64,000 nt of DNA from contig JBFXCU010000001.1 in the NCBI GenBank assembly GCA_050181835.1, positions 310,001 to 374,000 of the forward strand, read 5' to 3'. Under the pieces are notes generated by a model that was not told where the DNA came from, searched no databases, and was given only the letters and a program-made list of their open reading frames with translations. Shown here piece after piece: positions 1-8,346 of the stretch. This DNA comes from CAILZL01 sp050181835 (GTDB lineage Bacteria > Pseudomonadota > Gammaproteobacteria > Steroidobacterales > Steroidobacteraceae). Both the position numbers and the translations under genes were made by a program. Positions within the stretch are counted from its first letter, which is position 1; every line of letters begins with the position of its first letter.

Positions 1-2
1 GC

Positions 3-140
3 CGCGGCTGGCTGAAACGGCCCGGCACCATTCGCGTCATTATCGGTAAACCTATTGCCACCACAGGCCGCGATGCGCGTGCGGTCAATGCCGAACTACA
101 AACATGGATCGAACAAACTATTGCCAACAACGTGCCGTGA
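3..140 (+). CDS. C-terminal end of a PlsC-like 1-acylglycerol-3-phosphate acyltransferase (partial)
   Basis: Only the last 45 codons are present; the gene starts before the window. The reading frame opens with RGWLKRPGTIRVIIGKPI and continues to a TGA stop at 138-140. The pattern of a short loop, 'PGTIRVIIGKPI', then a helix ending the protein (ELQTWIEQTIA) matches the tail of the PlsC/LPLAT family, which acylates lysophosphatidic acid in the inner membrane during phospholipid synthesis. The catalytic HX4D block would lie upstream and cannot be checked. The gene faces the flavin reductase gene tail to tail, 40 bases away. The family call rests on the C-terminal pattern only. Confidence 0.65.
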   Translation, partial: RGWLKRPGTIRVIIGKPIATTGRDARAVNAELQTWIEQTIANNVP

Positions 141-180
141 TAGGCAACCCTCGCTCGGCTGCCAAGAAGCAGGACAATCC

Positions 181-711
181 TTAGCTTTTGTTGTTCGAGC
201 GAACCGACAGGTCAATATCAACCGCCTGCATATAGGTACCATTGCAGAACAACAGGGTGTTGGTCTCGTCATGAGCGTAACGCTCAACCTTGCCAAGAAA
301 CAGCACGTGATCACCAACTACGTGTTCGCCAAACACAGTGCACTCAAGCGTCGCTGCGCAGCCGCTAAGTACGGGCATACCCGCCAATCCTGCAGAATAT
401 TCAACGCTGTCAAACTTATCTTCGATGGGGCTGGAAAATCGCCTAGATAAGTTAATCTGCCTTAGAGACAGCACATTAACCACGAAGCCACCTGCATCGC
501 GGAAACCTTGCAAGCTGGCTGAGTTAGCTGAGAGGCTCCACAACACAATCGGTGGTTCGAGCGAGACGGTGTTAAATGAACTGGCAGTTACACCGAGCCG
601 TTGGCCATTTGGTGCTAGCGCAGTAATCACAGTAACGCCCGTACCGAATCGCCCGAAAGCTCGACGCAGGTCACGAGTATCAATTTGGCCCCTGCCTTCA
701 TCTGGAGTCAT
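181..711 (-). CDS. Flavin reductase family protein (FMN-binding split barrel)
   Basis: The 176-residue protein has the length and pattern of the flavin reductase-like (DIM6/NTAB, HpaC-type) domain. It begins with 'LRRAFGRFGTGVTVIT', followed by 'GVTASSFNTVSLEPPIVLW', where the T-SF-SLEPP segment contacts flavin. It then has 'FVVNVLS' and a late 'GDHVLFLGKVE' with a conserved GDH. Such proteins reduce FMN or FAD with NAD(P)H, usually to feed a partner monooxygenase. No monooxygenase gene is adjacent, so the partner is unknown. The ATG at 711 is preceded by AAGGGAG at good spacing. The gene is divergent from yjdM and likely monocistronic. Confidence 0.85.
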   Translation of the reverse strand: MTPDEGRGQIDTRDLRRAFGRFGTGVTVITALAPNGQRLGVTASSFNTVSLEPPIVLWSLSANSASLQGFRDAGGFVVNVLSLRQINLSRRFSSPIEDKFDSVEYSAGLAGMPVLSGCAATLECTVFGEHVVGDHVLFLGKVERYAHDETNTLLFCNGTYMQAVDIDLSVRSNNKS

Positions 712-846
712 CCGCGCTCCCTTAGAGTCGTCAATAATGGCAGTCGGCGACTGCTTGAGTTATGTCTTAATTGTACTGACTGATTAAACCAAAAAGGGGG
801 CTCTAACTTATACTGTCGATTGCCTTTTTCCATACAGGTTTATTAG

Positions 847-1188
847 ATGAGCATGTTGCCTCCTTGCCCGAAATGTAAATCAGCCTTTGCCTATGAAGAT
901 GGCCAGCAATATATCTGTCCTGAATGTGCGCATGAATGGTCAACCACTACGGTAGCAGATGCACTAGAACAAAGCGTGGAAGTGCACGATGCGCATGGCA
1001 ACTTGTTGAGCGATGGTGATGCAATTACCGTCATCAAGGATCTGAAAGTCAAAGGCACCTCACTAGTGGTTAAAGTAGGAACCAAAGTCAAAAATATCAA
1101 ATTGGTGGAAGGCGACCACGATATCGATTGCAAGATCGACGGTATTGGCGCGATGCAATTGAAATCCGCGTTCGTGAAAAAAGCGTAG
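847..1188 (+). CDS. yjdM: YjdM/PhnA family zinc-ribbon protein
   Basis: The product has 113 residues. An N-terminal zinc ribbon has two CxxC pairs (CPKC at about 8-11 and CPEC near 26-29). A compact C-terminal domain follows with 'DGDAITVIKDLKVKGTS' and 'KVGTKVKNIKLVEGDHDI', diagnostic of the YjdM (formerly PhnA) family. The family was once linked to alkylphosphonate use, but its real role is unsettled and no phn genes lie nearby. A second in-frame ATG is two codons downstream, so the start could be residue 3. A strong hairpin terminator follows the stop. Confidence 0.9.
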   Translation: MSMLPPCPKCKSAFAYEDGQQYICPECAHEWSTTTVADALEQSVEVHDAHGNLLSDGDAITVIKDLKVKGTSLVVKVGTKVKNIKLVEGDHDIDCKIDGIGAMQLKSAFVKKA

Positions 1189-1221
1189 CCACGGTCATTT
1201 TCTGGAACTATCCGTAACTGA

Positions 1222-1250
1222 AAACCATCCTTAATTGTTAAGGGTGGTTT
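1222..1250. terminator. Bidirectional intrinsic terminator between yjdM and gyrB
   Basis: A 13-base stem pairs AAACCATCCTTAA (1222-1234) with TTAAGGGTGGTTT (1238-1250) across a 3-base loop, with one G-U pair. It is flanked by A-rich sequence on the left and TTTATTT on the right, so it can work in both directions for the convergent yjdM and gyrB genes. Confidence 0.85.
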
Positions 1251-1339
1251 ATTTCTGGGCGATAGAAGCAACGAAACCAAAGCTGCATAACTTATTGGAG
1301 CCCACTATATCTCGTCAAAGATGATGGCGTTCACAAACA

Positions 1340-3760
1340 TCAAATATCCAGGTTAGTAACCGACAGAGCGTTACGTTCGATAAATTCGCGGCGCGGCTCC
1401 ACTTGATCACCCATAAGTGTGGAAAAGATATCATTGGCACCTTGAGCATCTTCAATACGCACTTGAATCAAACGCCGTGTGGCGGGATTAATGGTAGTGT
1501 CCCATAACTGTGCGGGGTTCATTTCACCCAAGCCCTTATAGCGTTGGATGCTTTGCCCACGGCGTGCTTGATCCAGTAGCCAGATCATCGCTTGTTTGAA
1601 TGAACTGATTTCCTGTTTGGCCTCTCCTCTGCTGACCACTGCACCTTCACCAATAAGCCCCATCAAAATCTTGCCGAGTGCGGCAATGTGCCTATATTCC
1701 GAGGAAGCGAAAAACTCGCGATGAATGTGTTTATCATTGTTGACGCCATGTTCAGTGCGAGTTACACGCAACCCTGCATGCAATTCCGTCAGTTCGGCGC
1801 GTACTTTGTATCGACGCACTGCTGAATCAGCCGCACTCAATTCATGTTCCAGCCGCGCTGCCCAATTACTCAGCCACGTTGGATCATCATGTAATGCCAG
1901 AGTGACCTCCGGTAGGTATAACAATTGTTCCAACACCCGCTGATCGTAGCGACGTGAAGAACGACGAATGATTCCCTGCACTTCCGTCCACTGCCGCATC
2001 AATGCATCCAGTGCGTTACCTGTAAGTGGCATGGCATCGCTATTAGGCAATAACGTGGCGTTTTCAGTGGCTGACTTAAGCAGTAACTCATTGAGTTCGT
2101 CGTCGTCTTTCACATAGGTTTCCGACTTGCCTTTTTTAATCTTGTACAACGGTGGTTGTGCAATATAGATGTGGCCACGTTCCACTAGCTGCGGCATCTG
2201 CCGATAAAAGAAGGTTAGCAATAGGGTGCGGATGTGCGAACCGTCCACATCGGCGTCGGTCATGATGATGATGCGGTGGTAGCGCAGCTTGGCGACATCG
2301 AAATCGTCGGCACCTATACCGCAACCCAGCGCGGTGATTAGTGTGCCAACTTCAGCAGATGACAGCATCTTGTCAAAGCGTGCTTTTTCCACGTTCAAAA
2401 TTTTGCCTTTTAGCGGCAGGATGGCCTGAGTACGGCGATCACGACCCTGTTTGGCCGAGCCGCCTGCGGAATCACCCTCAACCAAGAACATCTCGGACAG
2501 TGCAGGATCTTTTTCCTGACAGTCAGCCAACTTACCGGGCAGTCCTGCAATATCCAGCGCGCCCTTACGTCGGGTCATTTCACGGGCTTTGCGCGCGGCT
2601 TCACGGGCCCGAGCAGCATCGACGATTTTCGCAGCAATTACCTTCGCGTTCGCTGGATTTTCGAGCAAGAACTCATCAAGTTTTTCACTGACAGACTGTT
2701 CGACAATTACTTTGATCTCCGAAGAAACCAGTTTGTCCTTAGTTTGGGAGGAGAATTTGGGATCCGGCATTTTGACGGACAAAATTGCAGTCAAGCCTTC
2801 GCGAGCGTCATCGCCGGAGGTTGACAACTTATCCTTGGAGGAAAATTCACGCTCAATATAGCTATTGACGGTACGCGTCAGCGCGGCACGAAACCCGGCC
2901 AAGTGAGCACCACCATCTCGCTGCGGAATATTGTTGGTATAGCAGTACATGTTCTCTTGATAGGAGTCATTCCACTGCATGGCCAACTCAACACTAATCG
3001 GCCCCTGTTCGGTACGAAAGTAGATCGGTACAGGATGTACCGCAGTTTTGGTGCGGTTAAGGTGACGCACGAATTCACGCAGGCCACCCTCGGCCATGTA
3101 TTCCTCACTCTTATCGTCGCGCTCATCAACCAAAGCAATCTTTACGCCGGAATTCAGGAATGAAAGTTCGCGCAAGCGCTTGGCAAGAATGTCGTAAACA
3201 AACTCAATGTGCGTAAAGATTTCAGCACTCGGTTTGAAGCGAACGGTAGTACCCCGTTTGTCTGAAGCACCCACCACCGCCAACGGTGCCTGTGGATGAC
3301 CCAACCGATATTCTTGCTGGTAGGTTTTTTGATCGCGATGAACGGTTAGTAGCAAATACTCAGAAAGTGCGTTTACCACCGATACGCCTACGCCATGCAA
3401 GCCACCCGATACTTTGTAGGAGGAGTCGTCAAACTTACCACCTGCATGCAGCACAGTCATAATCACTTCGGCGGCAGAAACGCCCTCTTCGGGATGGATA
3501 TCCACGGGAATTCCACGGCCATTGTCAGTCACCGTAACGGACTGGTCAGCGTGAATGATTACTGTGACTAGGGTGCAGTGACCAGCCAACGCTTCATCAA
3601 TAGCGTTATCCACCACTTCGAACACCATATGGTGCAGACCGGTGCCGTCATCGGTATCACCAATATACATACCGGGGCGCTTTCGAACCGCATCTAGGCC
3701 TTTCAAAACCTTTATTTTGCTCGAATCGTATACGCTATCGTTCGGAGGAGTGTCGCTCAT
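1340..3760 (-). CDS. gyrB: DNA gyrase subunit B
   Basis: GyrB is the ATPase subunit of gyrase, which introduces negative supercoils. It has about 806 residues, the usual length. The GHKL ATPase region includes 'GMYIGDTDDGTGLHHMVFE', 'DNAIDEALAG' and 'GGLHGVGVSVVNALS'. The TOPRIM domain shows 'LVEGDSAGGSAKQGRDR' and 'MTDADVDGSHIRTLLLTFF', and the tail has 'QRYKGLGEMNPAQLWDTT'. The frame is open for 26 more codons upstream, but homologues begin near 'MSDTPPNDSVYDSSKIKVL', so I set the start at the ATG at 3760. The upstream codons would cover a parS-like site. The gene lies 28 bases after recF and is probably cotranscribed with dnaA-dnaN-recF. Confidence 0.97.
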   Translation of the reverse strand: MSDTPPNDSVYDSSKIKVLKGLDAVRKRPGMYIGDTDDGTGLHHMVFEVVDNAIDEALAGHCTLVTVIIHADQSVTVTDNGRGIPVDIHPEEGVSAAEVIMTVLHAGGKFDDSSYKVSGGLHGVGVSVVNALSEYLLLTVHRDQKTYQQEYRLGHPQAPLAVVGASDKRGTTVRFKPSAEIFTHIEFVYDILAKRLRELSFLNSGVKIALVDERDDKSEEYMAEGGLREFVRHLNRTKTAVHPVPIYFRTEQGPISVELAMQWNDSYQENMYCYTNNIPQRDGGAHLAGFRAALTRTVNSYIEREFSSKDKLSTSGDDAREGLTAILSVKMPDPKFSSQTKDKLVSSEIKVIVEQSVSEKLDEFLLENPANAKVIAAKIVDAARAREAARKAREMTRRKGALDIAGLPGKLADCQEKDPALSEMFLVEGDSAGGSAKQGRDRRTQAILPLKGKILNVEKARFDKMLSSAEVGTLITALGCGIGADDFDVAKLRYHRIIIMTDADVDGSHIRTLLLTFFYRQMPQLVERGHIYIAQPPLYKIKKGKSETYVKDDDELNELLLKSATENATLLPNSDAMPLTGNALDALMRQWTEVQGIIRRSSRRYDQRVLEQLLYLPEVTLALHDDPTWLSNWAARLEHELSAADSAVRRYKVRAELTELHAGLRVTRTEHGVNNDKHIHREFFASSEYRHIAALGKILMGLIGEGAVVSRGEAKQEISSFKQAMIWLLDQARRGQSIQRYKGLGEMNPAQLWDTTINPATRRLIQVRIEDAQGANDIFSTLMGDQVEPRREFIERNALSVTNLDI

Positions 3761-3788
3761 GCAGGTATCCCAGTTTGTCGAGGTGGCA

Positions 3789-4856
3789 TTATGCCACTGC
3801 TTGCACCGCGCCGTGTTCCACGTGAAACAAACGGGCACGCGGAAAGAATTCTAGTACGTCCTTGGTCAGGGAAGTAACAACCAGTTGGGTAGGAATAGCC
3901 GCCACTGCTGCCAATAACTTCCCTAAGTTATCTACATCCAACTCAGCCGCCGGATCATCCACTAATAAACACGCAGGCTTGGTGCCAATGGCCGCCCGCT
4001 GTGCCTGCTGAGCTAAAATCAAAGCGCAGGCCAGCATTTTTTGCTGGCCACGCGAAATTCTATCTTTCGCCGTCACATGGCCTACCTTCAAGATCAAATC
4101 CGCACGATGCGGCCCGACGCTGGTCGCACCCCGCAGTTGGTCTCGACTCAGATTATCCACCAATGCCGCCTCAAGGCTGCTTTGCCTTTTCCAGCCTCTC
4201 TGATGTTCTAAATCAATATCCAGATTCAATAACTGTCGGCCCAAGTGGACCGCAAAGGGACGCAAATCCGATAAATACTGATCTCGGTATCCAGCCACTA
4301 GCTCACCTTGTTCAATAATTTCTTGATCCCAGATCCGCAGCGCATTCAGTACCTGCTTAGCTTTTAAGGCCGCATTGCGCTGGCGAAGCGCACGCTGGTA
4401 GCGTCGCCATGCTTCGTGAAACCGATGTTCCACGTGAAACACGCCCCAATCTAAAAAGCGGCGGCGGCGAATAGGGCCGTCTTCCAGTAGACGATGAACT
4501 TCTGGATCAATAACCTGTACCGGTAGTCGTCGTGCCAACTCCGCTAGGCTCCGCGCTGTTTCGCCATTGACTCTTGCTTCCTTGTTATCGCCAGTGCCGC
4601 GAATGCCGATCACTTCTGTCCCTTGCTTACCCAGAACTCGGCCTACGGTTGTAAAGCTGGTTTGGCCGTGCTGGATTAACAGATCCGTTTGATGGGTACG
4701 AAAAGAATGCCCTGTACCCATTAAAAATATAGCCTCAAGCACACTGGTCTTGCCGGAGGCGTTGCTACCAAAAATCAGATTGGCATCCGGTGCCAATACC
4801 AAGCGAGCCTGCTCAATACACCGGAAATGCTCAATATCAAGCTGCAATAAGCCCAT
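3789..4856 (-). CDS. recF: DNA replication and repair protein RecF
   Basis: RecF is an SMC-like ATPase that helps load RecA at gaps through RecFOR. The 355-residue product has a Walker A motif (FGSNASGKTSVLEAI, about residue 29 on), 'GHSFRT', a signature motif 'ISRGQQKMLACALIL' and a Walker B block 'PACLLVDDPAAELD'. It lies 20 bases after dnaN. FHVEH occurs twice, at about residues 140-144 and 344-348, and each copy is encoded by a sequence that exactly matches the ParB-binding parS consensus. The gene therefore probably doubles as a chromosome-partition site. Confidence 0.97.
   Translation of the reverse strand: MGLLQLDIEHFRCIEQARLVLAPDANLIFGSNASGKTSVLEAIFLMGTGHSFRTHQTDLLIQHGQTSFTTVGRVLGKQGTEVIGIRGTGDNKEARVNGETARSLAELARRLPVQVIDPEVHRLLEDGPIRRRRFLDWGVFHVEHRFHEAWRRYQRALRQRNAALKAKQVLNALRIWDQEIIEQGELVAGYRDQYLSDLRPFAVHLGRQLLNLDIDLEHQRGWKRQSSLEAALVDNLSRDQLRGATSVGPHRADLILKVGHVTAKDRISRGQQKMLACALILAQQAQRAAIGTKPACLLVDDPAAELDVDNLGKLLAAVAAIPTQLVVTSLTKDVLEFFPRARLFHVEHGAVQAVA
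3814..3829. promoter_or_regulatory. parS-like ParB-binding site 1 (end of recF)
   Basis: TGTTCCACGTGAAACA matches the known 16-base parS consensus TGTTNCACGTGAAACA at every fixed position. It lies in the last codons of recF, just upstream of the gyrB start. Origin-proximal parS sites are the rule for chromosomal ParABS systems. Confidence 0.88.
4426..4441. promoter_or_regulatory. parS-like ParB-binding site 2 (inside recF)
   Basis: A second exact 16-base copy, TGTTCCACGTGAAACA, lies 612 bases from the first and within 1.8 kb of the putative origin. It encodes the FHVEH of a segment (DWGVFHVE) that is itself conserved in RecF proteins. Confidence 0.88.
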
Positions 4857-4876
4857 TAAACAAGCACAATCACGGC

Positions 4877-5974
4877 TCAGAGCCGCATTGGCATGACGAC
4901 GTAGCGCGACGCAACGACTCCAGGCGATTTAATCAAACAACTACTATTGCCATCCGTAAACCCTAGTTCTACCTGCTCTCCATCAACCGCAGTGAGCGCT
5001 TCCATCAGATAATTAACGTTAAATCCAATTTCCATCGTTTCACCCGTATGGGTGACTTCCAGTTCTTCCTCCGCTTCTTCCTGTTCCGGATTGTGCGCCT
5101 GCATCACCAAAACACCTGGTTTGAGGGTCAAGCGAATGCCACGGTACTTTTCATTGGAAAGAATCGCGGCACGTTGCAGCGCCGTACGTAATGCCACTCG
5201 ATCGGCACCAACAATTCGATTTGGATCCTGTGGAATTACGCGGCTGTAATCAGGGAATCGACCATCAATTAATTTGGACGTAAAGCGTACCCCTTCAACA
5301 CTGATGCGCATATGGTTGGTACTGATACTGATTTCTACATCACCTTGACTACCTAGTACTCGCTGCAATTCCAGCACACCTTTCCGGGGCAGAATAACTT
5401 GTAGTGACGCCGAAACTGGTTCGGATAATTTTGCTTCTGCCAAAGCGAGTCGGTGTCCATCGGTTGCTACCAAGCGCAACTGTTGTTCGCTAAGTTCAAA
5501 CAGCAAACCGTTGAGGTAGTAGCGCACATCTTGCTGCGCCATTGAGAAATGGGTTTTGTCTAGCAGCGTTTTCATGTCTGCTTGCGCTAGACTGATTTTC
5601 TGTTTGAAATCGATATTTTCGATAATTGGAAAATCACTGGCAGACAACGTGGCCAAGACAAACCGGCTTTTACCTGAGCGGATAATGGCGCGCTCCCCCT
5701 CGATGGTCAGAGTCACCGTAGCTTTGTCAGGCAGCGCCTTGATGATGTCCAACAGCTTACGGCCAGGAAGTGTTATTTCACCTGGTTCCTGCACCTGAGC
5801 ATTCGCATTCGCACTGAGTTCAACTTCCAAATCAGTGGCTGTCAGGGTAAGGCCACCTGGTTTTGCCACTACCAGCACATTGGCCAGTATGGGCATGGTT
5901 TGGCGACGCTCAACTACCCCAATCACGGACTGTAGGGGCGAAAGTATTACTTCGCGTTCTGCGCTGAACTTCAT
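4877..5974 (-). CDS. dnaN: DNA polymerase III beta sliding clamp
   Basis: The beta clamp is the ring that tethers DNA polymerase III to DNA. At about 365 residues it has the standard length, with three clamp folds and conserved segments 'MPILANVLV', 'GRKLLDIIKALP', 'ATDGHRLALAEAKL' and 'GRFPDYSRVIP'. It ends in 'YVVMPMRL', the typical clamp C-terminus. An ATG also exists at 5986, but homologues start at MKFSAEREVIL, so I use 5974. No strong ribosome-binding site precedes either start. The gene follows dnaA across the AT-rich presumed origin. Confidence 0.97.
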   Translation of the reverse strand: MKFSAEREVILSPLQSVIGVVERRQTMPILANVLVVAKPGGLTLTATDLEVELSANANAQVQEPGEITLPGRKLLDIIKALPDKATVTLTIEGERAIIRSGKSRFVLATLSASDFPIIENIDFKQKISLAQADMKTLLDKTHFSMAQQDVRYYLNGLLFELSEQQLRLVATDGHRLALAEAKLSEPVSASLQVILPRKGVLELQRVLGSQGDVEISISTNHMRISVEGVRFTSKLIDGRFPDYSRVIPQDPNRIVGADRVALRTALQRAAILSNEKYRGIRLTLKPGVLVMQAHNPEQEEAEEELEVTHTGETMEIGFNVNYLMEALTAVDGEQVELGFTDGNSSCLIKSPGVVASRYVVMPMRL

Positions 5975-6213
5975 AGTCGGTACCATCGTTTAATCAGTAC
6001 TATTAAATATATATAAATCTTAAATCTTATTACTGTTATTATTAAGCACGCTCACTTCTGTGGGTAACTAAAATAATATCAATAAAATCAATGTTTTAAA
6101 CAAATTAAAAACCATAGTACAAACTCGTTATAAGTCATCTGGCAACCTGTTTACTAATTGTGGATAAAAAGTGAATTAACTTTTTCTACATCTTATCCAC
6201 AGGCTAAACAGTA
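5975..6213. other. Putative chromosomal replication origin (oriC) between dnaA and dnaN
   Basis: This 239-base gap is conspicuously AT-rich. It holds TTATCCACA at 6193-6201, the same box inverted (TGTGGATAA) at 6159-6167, and a one-mismatch box, TGTGGGTAA, at 6059-6067. Read on the minus strand, the last box (TTACCCACA) is followed by a GC-richer 13-base spacer. Next comes a run of TAA/CAG triplets (TTAATAATAACAGTAATAAG, 6045 down to 6026) and then an AT stretch. This resembles the basal unwinding layout of DnaA box, GC spacer and DnaA-trio. Known gammaproteobacterial origins sit beside dnaA, so the location also fits. Function is inferred. Confidence 0.75.
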
Positions 6214-7572
6214 TTAACTTGTCAGTGTCCTCAACAAATTTGAGTAATCCTCGCGGCTTCGAGTATCTGTATCTCGCAGCCCTTTCATAACCCGGCAGGC
6301 ATGTAGCACCGTTGTGTGGTCACGACCACCAAACGCATCGCCGATTTCTGGCAGGCTATGAGTGGTTAACTCTTTAGCCATTGCCATCGCCATCTGTCTT
6401 GGTCGAGCTATGGAGCGGCTACGCCTTTTGGATAACAAATCTGCAACCCGTAGTTTGTAGTACTCAGCCACCGTTTTCTGAATGTTGTCTATGGTAACTA
6501 AGCGATCCTGCAAGGCTAACAGGTCACGCAATGCTTCCTTGGTAAAATCCAGAGTGATTGACCGACCGGTAAATTGCGCATTTGCCACCACTCGGCGCAG
6601 CGCTCCTTCGAGTTCGCGCACATTGGATCGAATGCGTTTGGCGATAAAAAAAGCGACTTCTTCCGGCAGCCTCACGTTACTCAAGGCCGCTTTGCTCATC
6701 AGGATAGCTACACTGGTTTCTAGTTCCGGCGGTTCGACTGATACCGTCAGACCCCAGCCAAAGCGGGATTTCAGCCGGTCTTCAAGACCATCAACCTCTT
6801 TGGGGTAGCGATCACAGGTGAGGATGATTTGTTGTTGTGCTTCAAACAGGGCGTTAAACGTATGAAAAAATTCTTCCTGCGAACGGTCTTTACCAGCGAA
6901 AAACTGAATGTCATCGATTAATAGCGCATCCAGCGACCGATATGCGGTTTTGAATTCATTGATGGTGTTGTGTTGCAATGCTTTTACCATGTCGCCGACA
7001 AATCGTTCGGAATGCACATAGGCAATACGCGCGTCGGGCCGATTACTGCGAATGGTATTGCCTACCGCATGCATTAGGTGGGTTTTACCCAAACCCACGC
7101 CGCCATAAATAAATAGCGGGTTGTAGGCTCTACCGGGATTTTCCGCTACTTGTTGCGCCGCCGCCCGCGCCAGTTGATTGCTTTTACCTTCAACAAAATT
7201 GGTGAAAGTGAAATCAGGGTTCAAGCGGCCACCCAGCATGCTGAAGGCAGATTTCGCTGGAGTTTGTACTGGTGCGAATGTACGTGTTTGCGTCACTTCC
7301 CGATCCGGCTCACTAGGTCGTGAGCCCACTTCCAAACTGATCGACGGGATCCGTTCACCGCCCGCGCTGTCAACCAGGCGCGCACATAGTTCAGTAATGC
7401 GAGGCAGCACGTTTTGTTGCACCCACTCAGCGACAAACCGGTTTGGAGCGAACAGGCGTAGTCCTGAGTCATCCAGCACCACTTGCAGCGGTCTGACCCA
7501 CGTGTTGAATTGTTGCTCGAGCATCTCGGCTTCAAGCTGGTGAAAACAACGATTCCACAACGACCCAGACAC
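6214..7572 (-). CDS. dnaA: Chromosomal replication initiator protein DnaA
   Basis: DnaA binds DnaA boxes and opens the origin. The 452-residue protein has the N-terminal oligomerisation domain ('LEAEMLEQQFNTWVRPLQ') and an AAA+ domain. Within the latter are Walker A 'IYGGVGLGKTHLMHAVGN', Walker B 'DALLIDDIQFFAGK' and sensor segments ending in 'RVVANAQFTGR'. The C-terminal box-binding helix-turn-helix carries the DnaA signature 'GGRDHTTVLHACRVM'. Domain II is short. The start at 7572 fits the family. A DnaA box lies upstream at 7647-7655, consistent with autoregulation. Confidence 0.98.
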   Translation of the reverse strand: MSGSLWNRCFHQLEAEMLEQQFNTWVRPLQVVLDDSGLRLFAPNRFVAEWVQQNVLPRITELCARLVDSAGGERIPSISLEVGSRPSEPDREVTQTRTFAPVQTPAKSAFSMLGGRLNPDFTFTNFVEGKSNQLARAAAQQVAENPGRAYNPLFIYGGVGLGKTHLMHAVGNTIRSNRPDARIAYVHSERFVGDMVKALQHNTINEFKTAYRSLDALLIDDIQFFAGKDRSQEEFFHTFNALFEAQQQIILTCDRYPKEVDGLEDRLKSRFGWGLTVSVEPPELETSVAILMSKAALSNVRLPEEVAFFIAKRIRSNVRELEGALRRVVANAQFTGRSITLDFTKEALRDLLALQDRLVTIDNIQKTVAEYYKLRVADLLSKRRSRSIARPRQMAMAMAKELTTHSLPEIGDAFGGRDHTTVLHACRVMKGLRDTDTRSREDYSNLLRTLTS

Positions 7573-7646
7573 GGTTCGTGATCTCTGTAATTTTTTAGTG
7601 AGTGAGGGGAGGTAAAGAATCGAAGAGTATACCCAGACCAGAGAAC

Positions 7647-7655
7647 TTATCCACA
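7647..7655. promoter_or_regulatory. DnaA box upstream of dnaA
   Basis: An exact TTATCCACA sits 75 bases upstream of the dnaA start in the 232-base dnaA-rpmH gap. A single perfect box here is typical of dnaA autoregulation. I did not see a second perfect box in this gap, which argues for the dnaN side as the main origin. Confidence 0.75.
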
Positions 7656-7716
7656 GAGTTAAGCTGGTAATGAGGGTGCAGTCAGACAGAATAAGCGATC
7701 AACCGATTGAACTGTC

Positions 7717-7745
7717 TTGACACCATGTCACCCCGCCCGTAACCT
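7717..7745 (+). promoter_or_regulatory. Candidate sigma70 promoter for rpmH-rnpA
   Basis: TTGACA (7717-7722) is followed after 17 bases by TAACCT (7740-7745), a perfect -35 with a weak -10, about 60 bases upstream of the rpmH ATG. The position and direction fit the rpmH transcript. Confidence 0.5.
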
Positions 7746-7804
7746 TGCCGCCCCGTTAGATATGGGCTCGACGAGATCGGGTACCAGAGTTTAGGAATGT
7801 TCCC

Positions 7805-7939
7805 ATGAAGCGCACTTACCAACCCAGCAATCTGCATCGCAACCGTGTTCACGGGTTTCGTGCGCGCATGGCTACCAAGGGCGGTCGTCTGGTATTGGCC
7901 CGCCGTCGTGCCAAGGGCCGCAAGCGGCTTTGCGTGTAA
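7805..7939 (+). CDS. rpmH: 50S ribosomal protein L34
   Basis: This 44-residue, very basic protein starts MKRTYQPSNLHRNRVHGF and continues with the L34 signature 'RARMATKGGRLVLARRRAKGR'. It is too short for many gene finders but unmistakable. L34 is a small late-assembling protein of the large subunit. A putative TAGGAATG ribosome-binding region precedes the ATG. Its last ten bases overlap the presumed rnpA start, so the two are probably translationally coupled. Confidence 0.97.
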   Translation: MKRTYQPSNLHRNRVHGFRARMATKGGRLVLARRRAKGRKRLCV

Positions 7940-8346
7940 TAAGCACGACGCTGGTTCCACGTTCGTCGTTTAGTATTTGCCAGAGCCGGGCGTCACACTT
8001 TACCCCGGCGCAGCGTCTGGTACACAAAGTCCAGTTTGACGCTGTTTACCAGCGGGGCAGTAACAAATTCGGAGACTCCTGTTTCCTGATTTTGATCAGG
8101 CCTAACGGCCTGAACATGGCCCGGTTGGGACTGTCAGTATCGGCACGCACGGTGGGCAACGCAGTGAATCGCAATCGCATCAAGCGCGTTATACGTGAAT
8201 CCTTTCGTTGCAATGCAAGCGGCCTACCGGCGGTAGATATTGTAGTCAACACTCGATCTGGGGCCCGTGAAACTCCCAATGCCCAACTTGCTGAGCGCCT
8301 AGCGCAACATTGGCAGAACTTGGTGAAGCGATGCGCTACTTCCTAA
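7930..8346 (+). CDS. rnpA: Ribonuclease P protein component
   Basis: This is the protein subunit of RNase P, which trims tRNA 5' ends. The conserved core is clear: 'FTPAQRLVHKVQFDAVYQRG', 'ARLGLSVSARTVGNAVNRNR' and 'IKRVIRESFR', the last being the RNR signature region. The only start codon available in frame before the core is the TTG at 7930, inside the end of rpmH, giving 138 residues with an N-terminus longer than usual. A CTG at 7951 is a less standard alternative. The 3' end overlaps yidD by 16 bases. Confidence 0.9.
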   Translation: MRVISTTLVPRSSFSICQSRASHFTPAQRLVHKVQFDAVYQRGSNKFGDSCFLILIRPNGLNMARLGLSVSARTVGNAVNRNRIKRVIRESFRCNASGLPAVDIVVNTRSGARETPNAQLAERLAQHWQNLVKRCATS

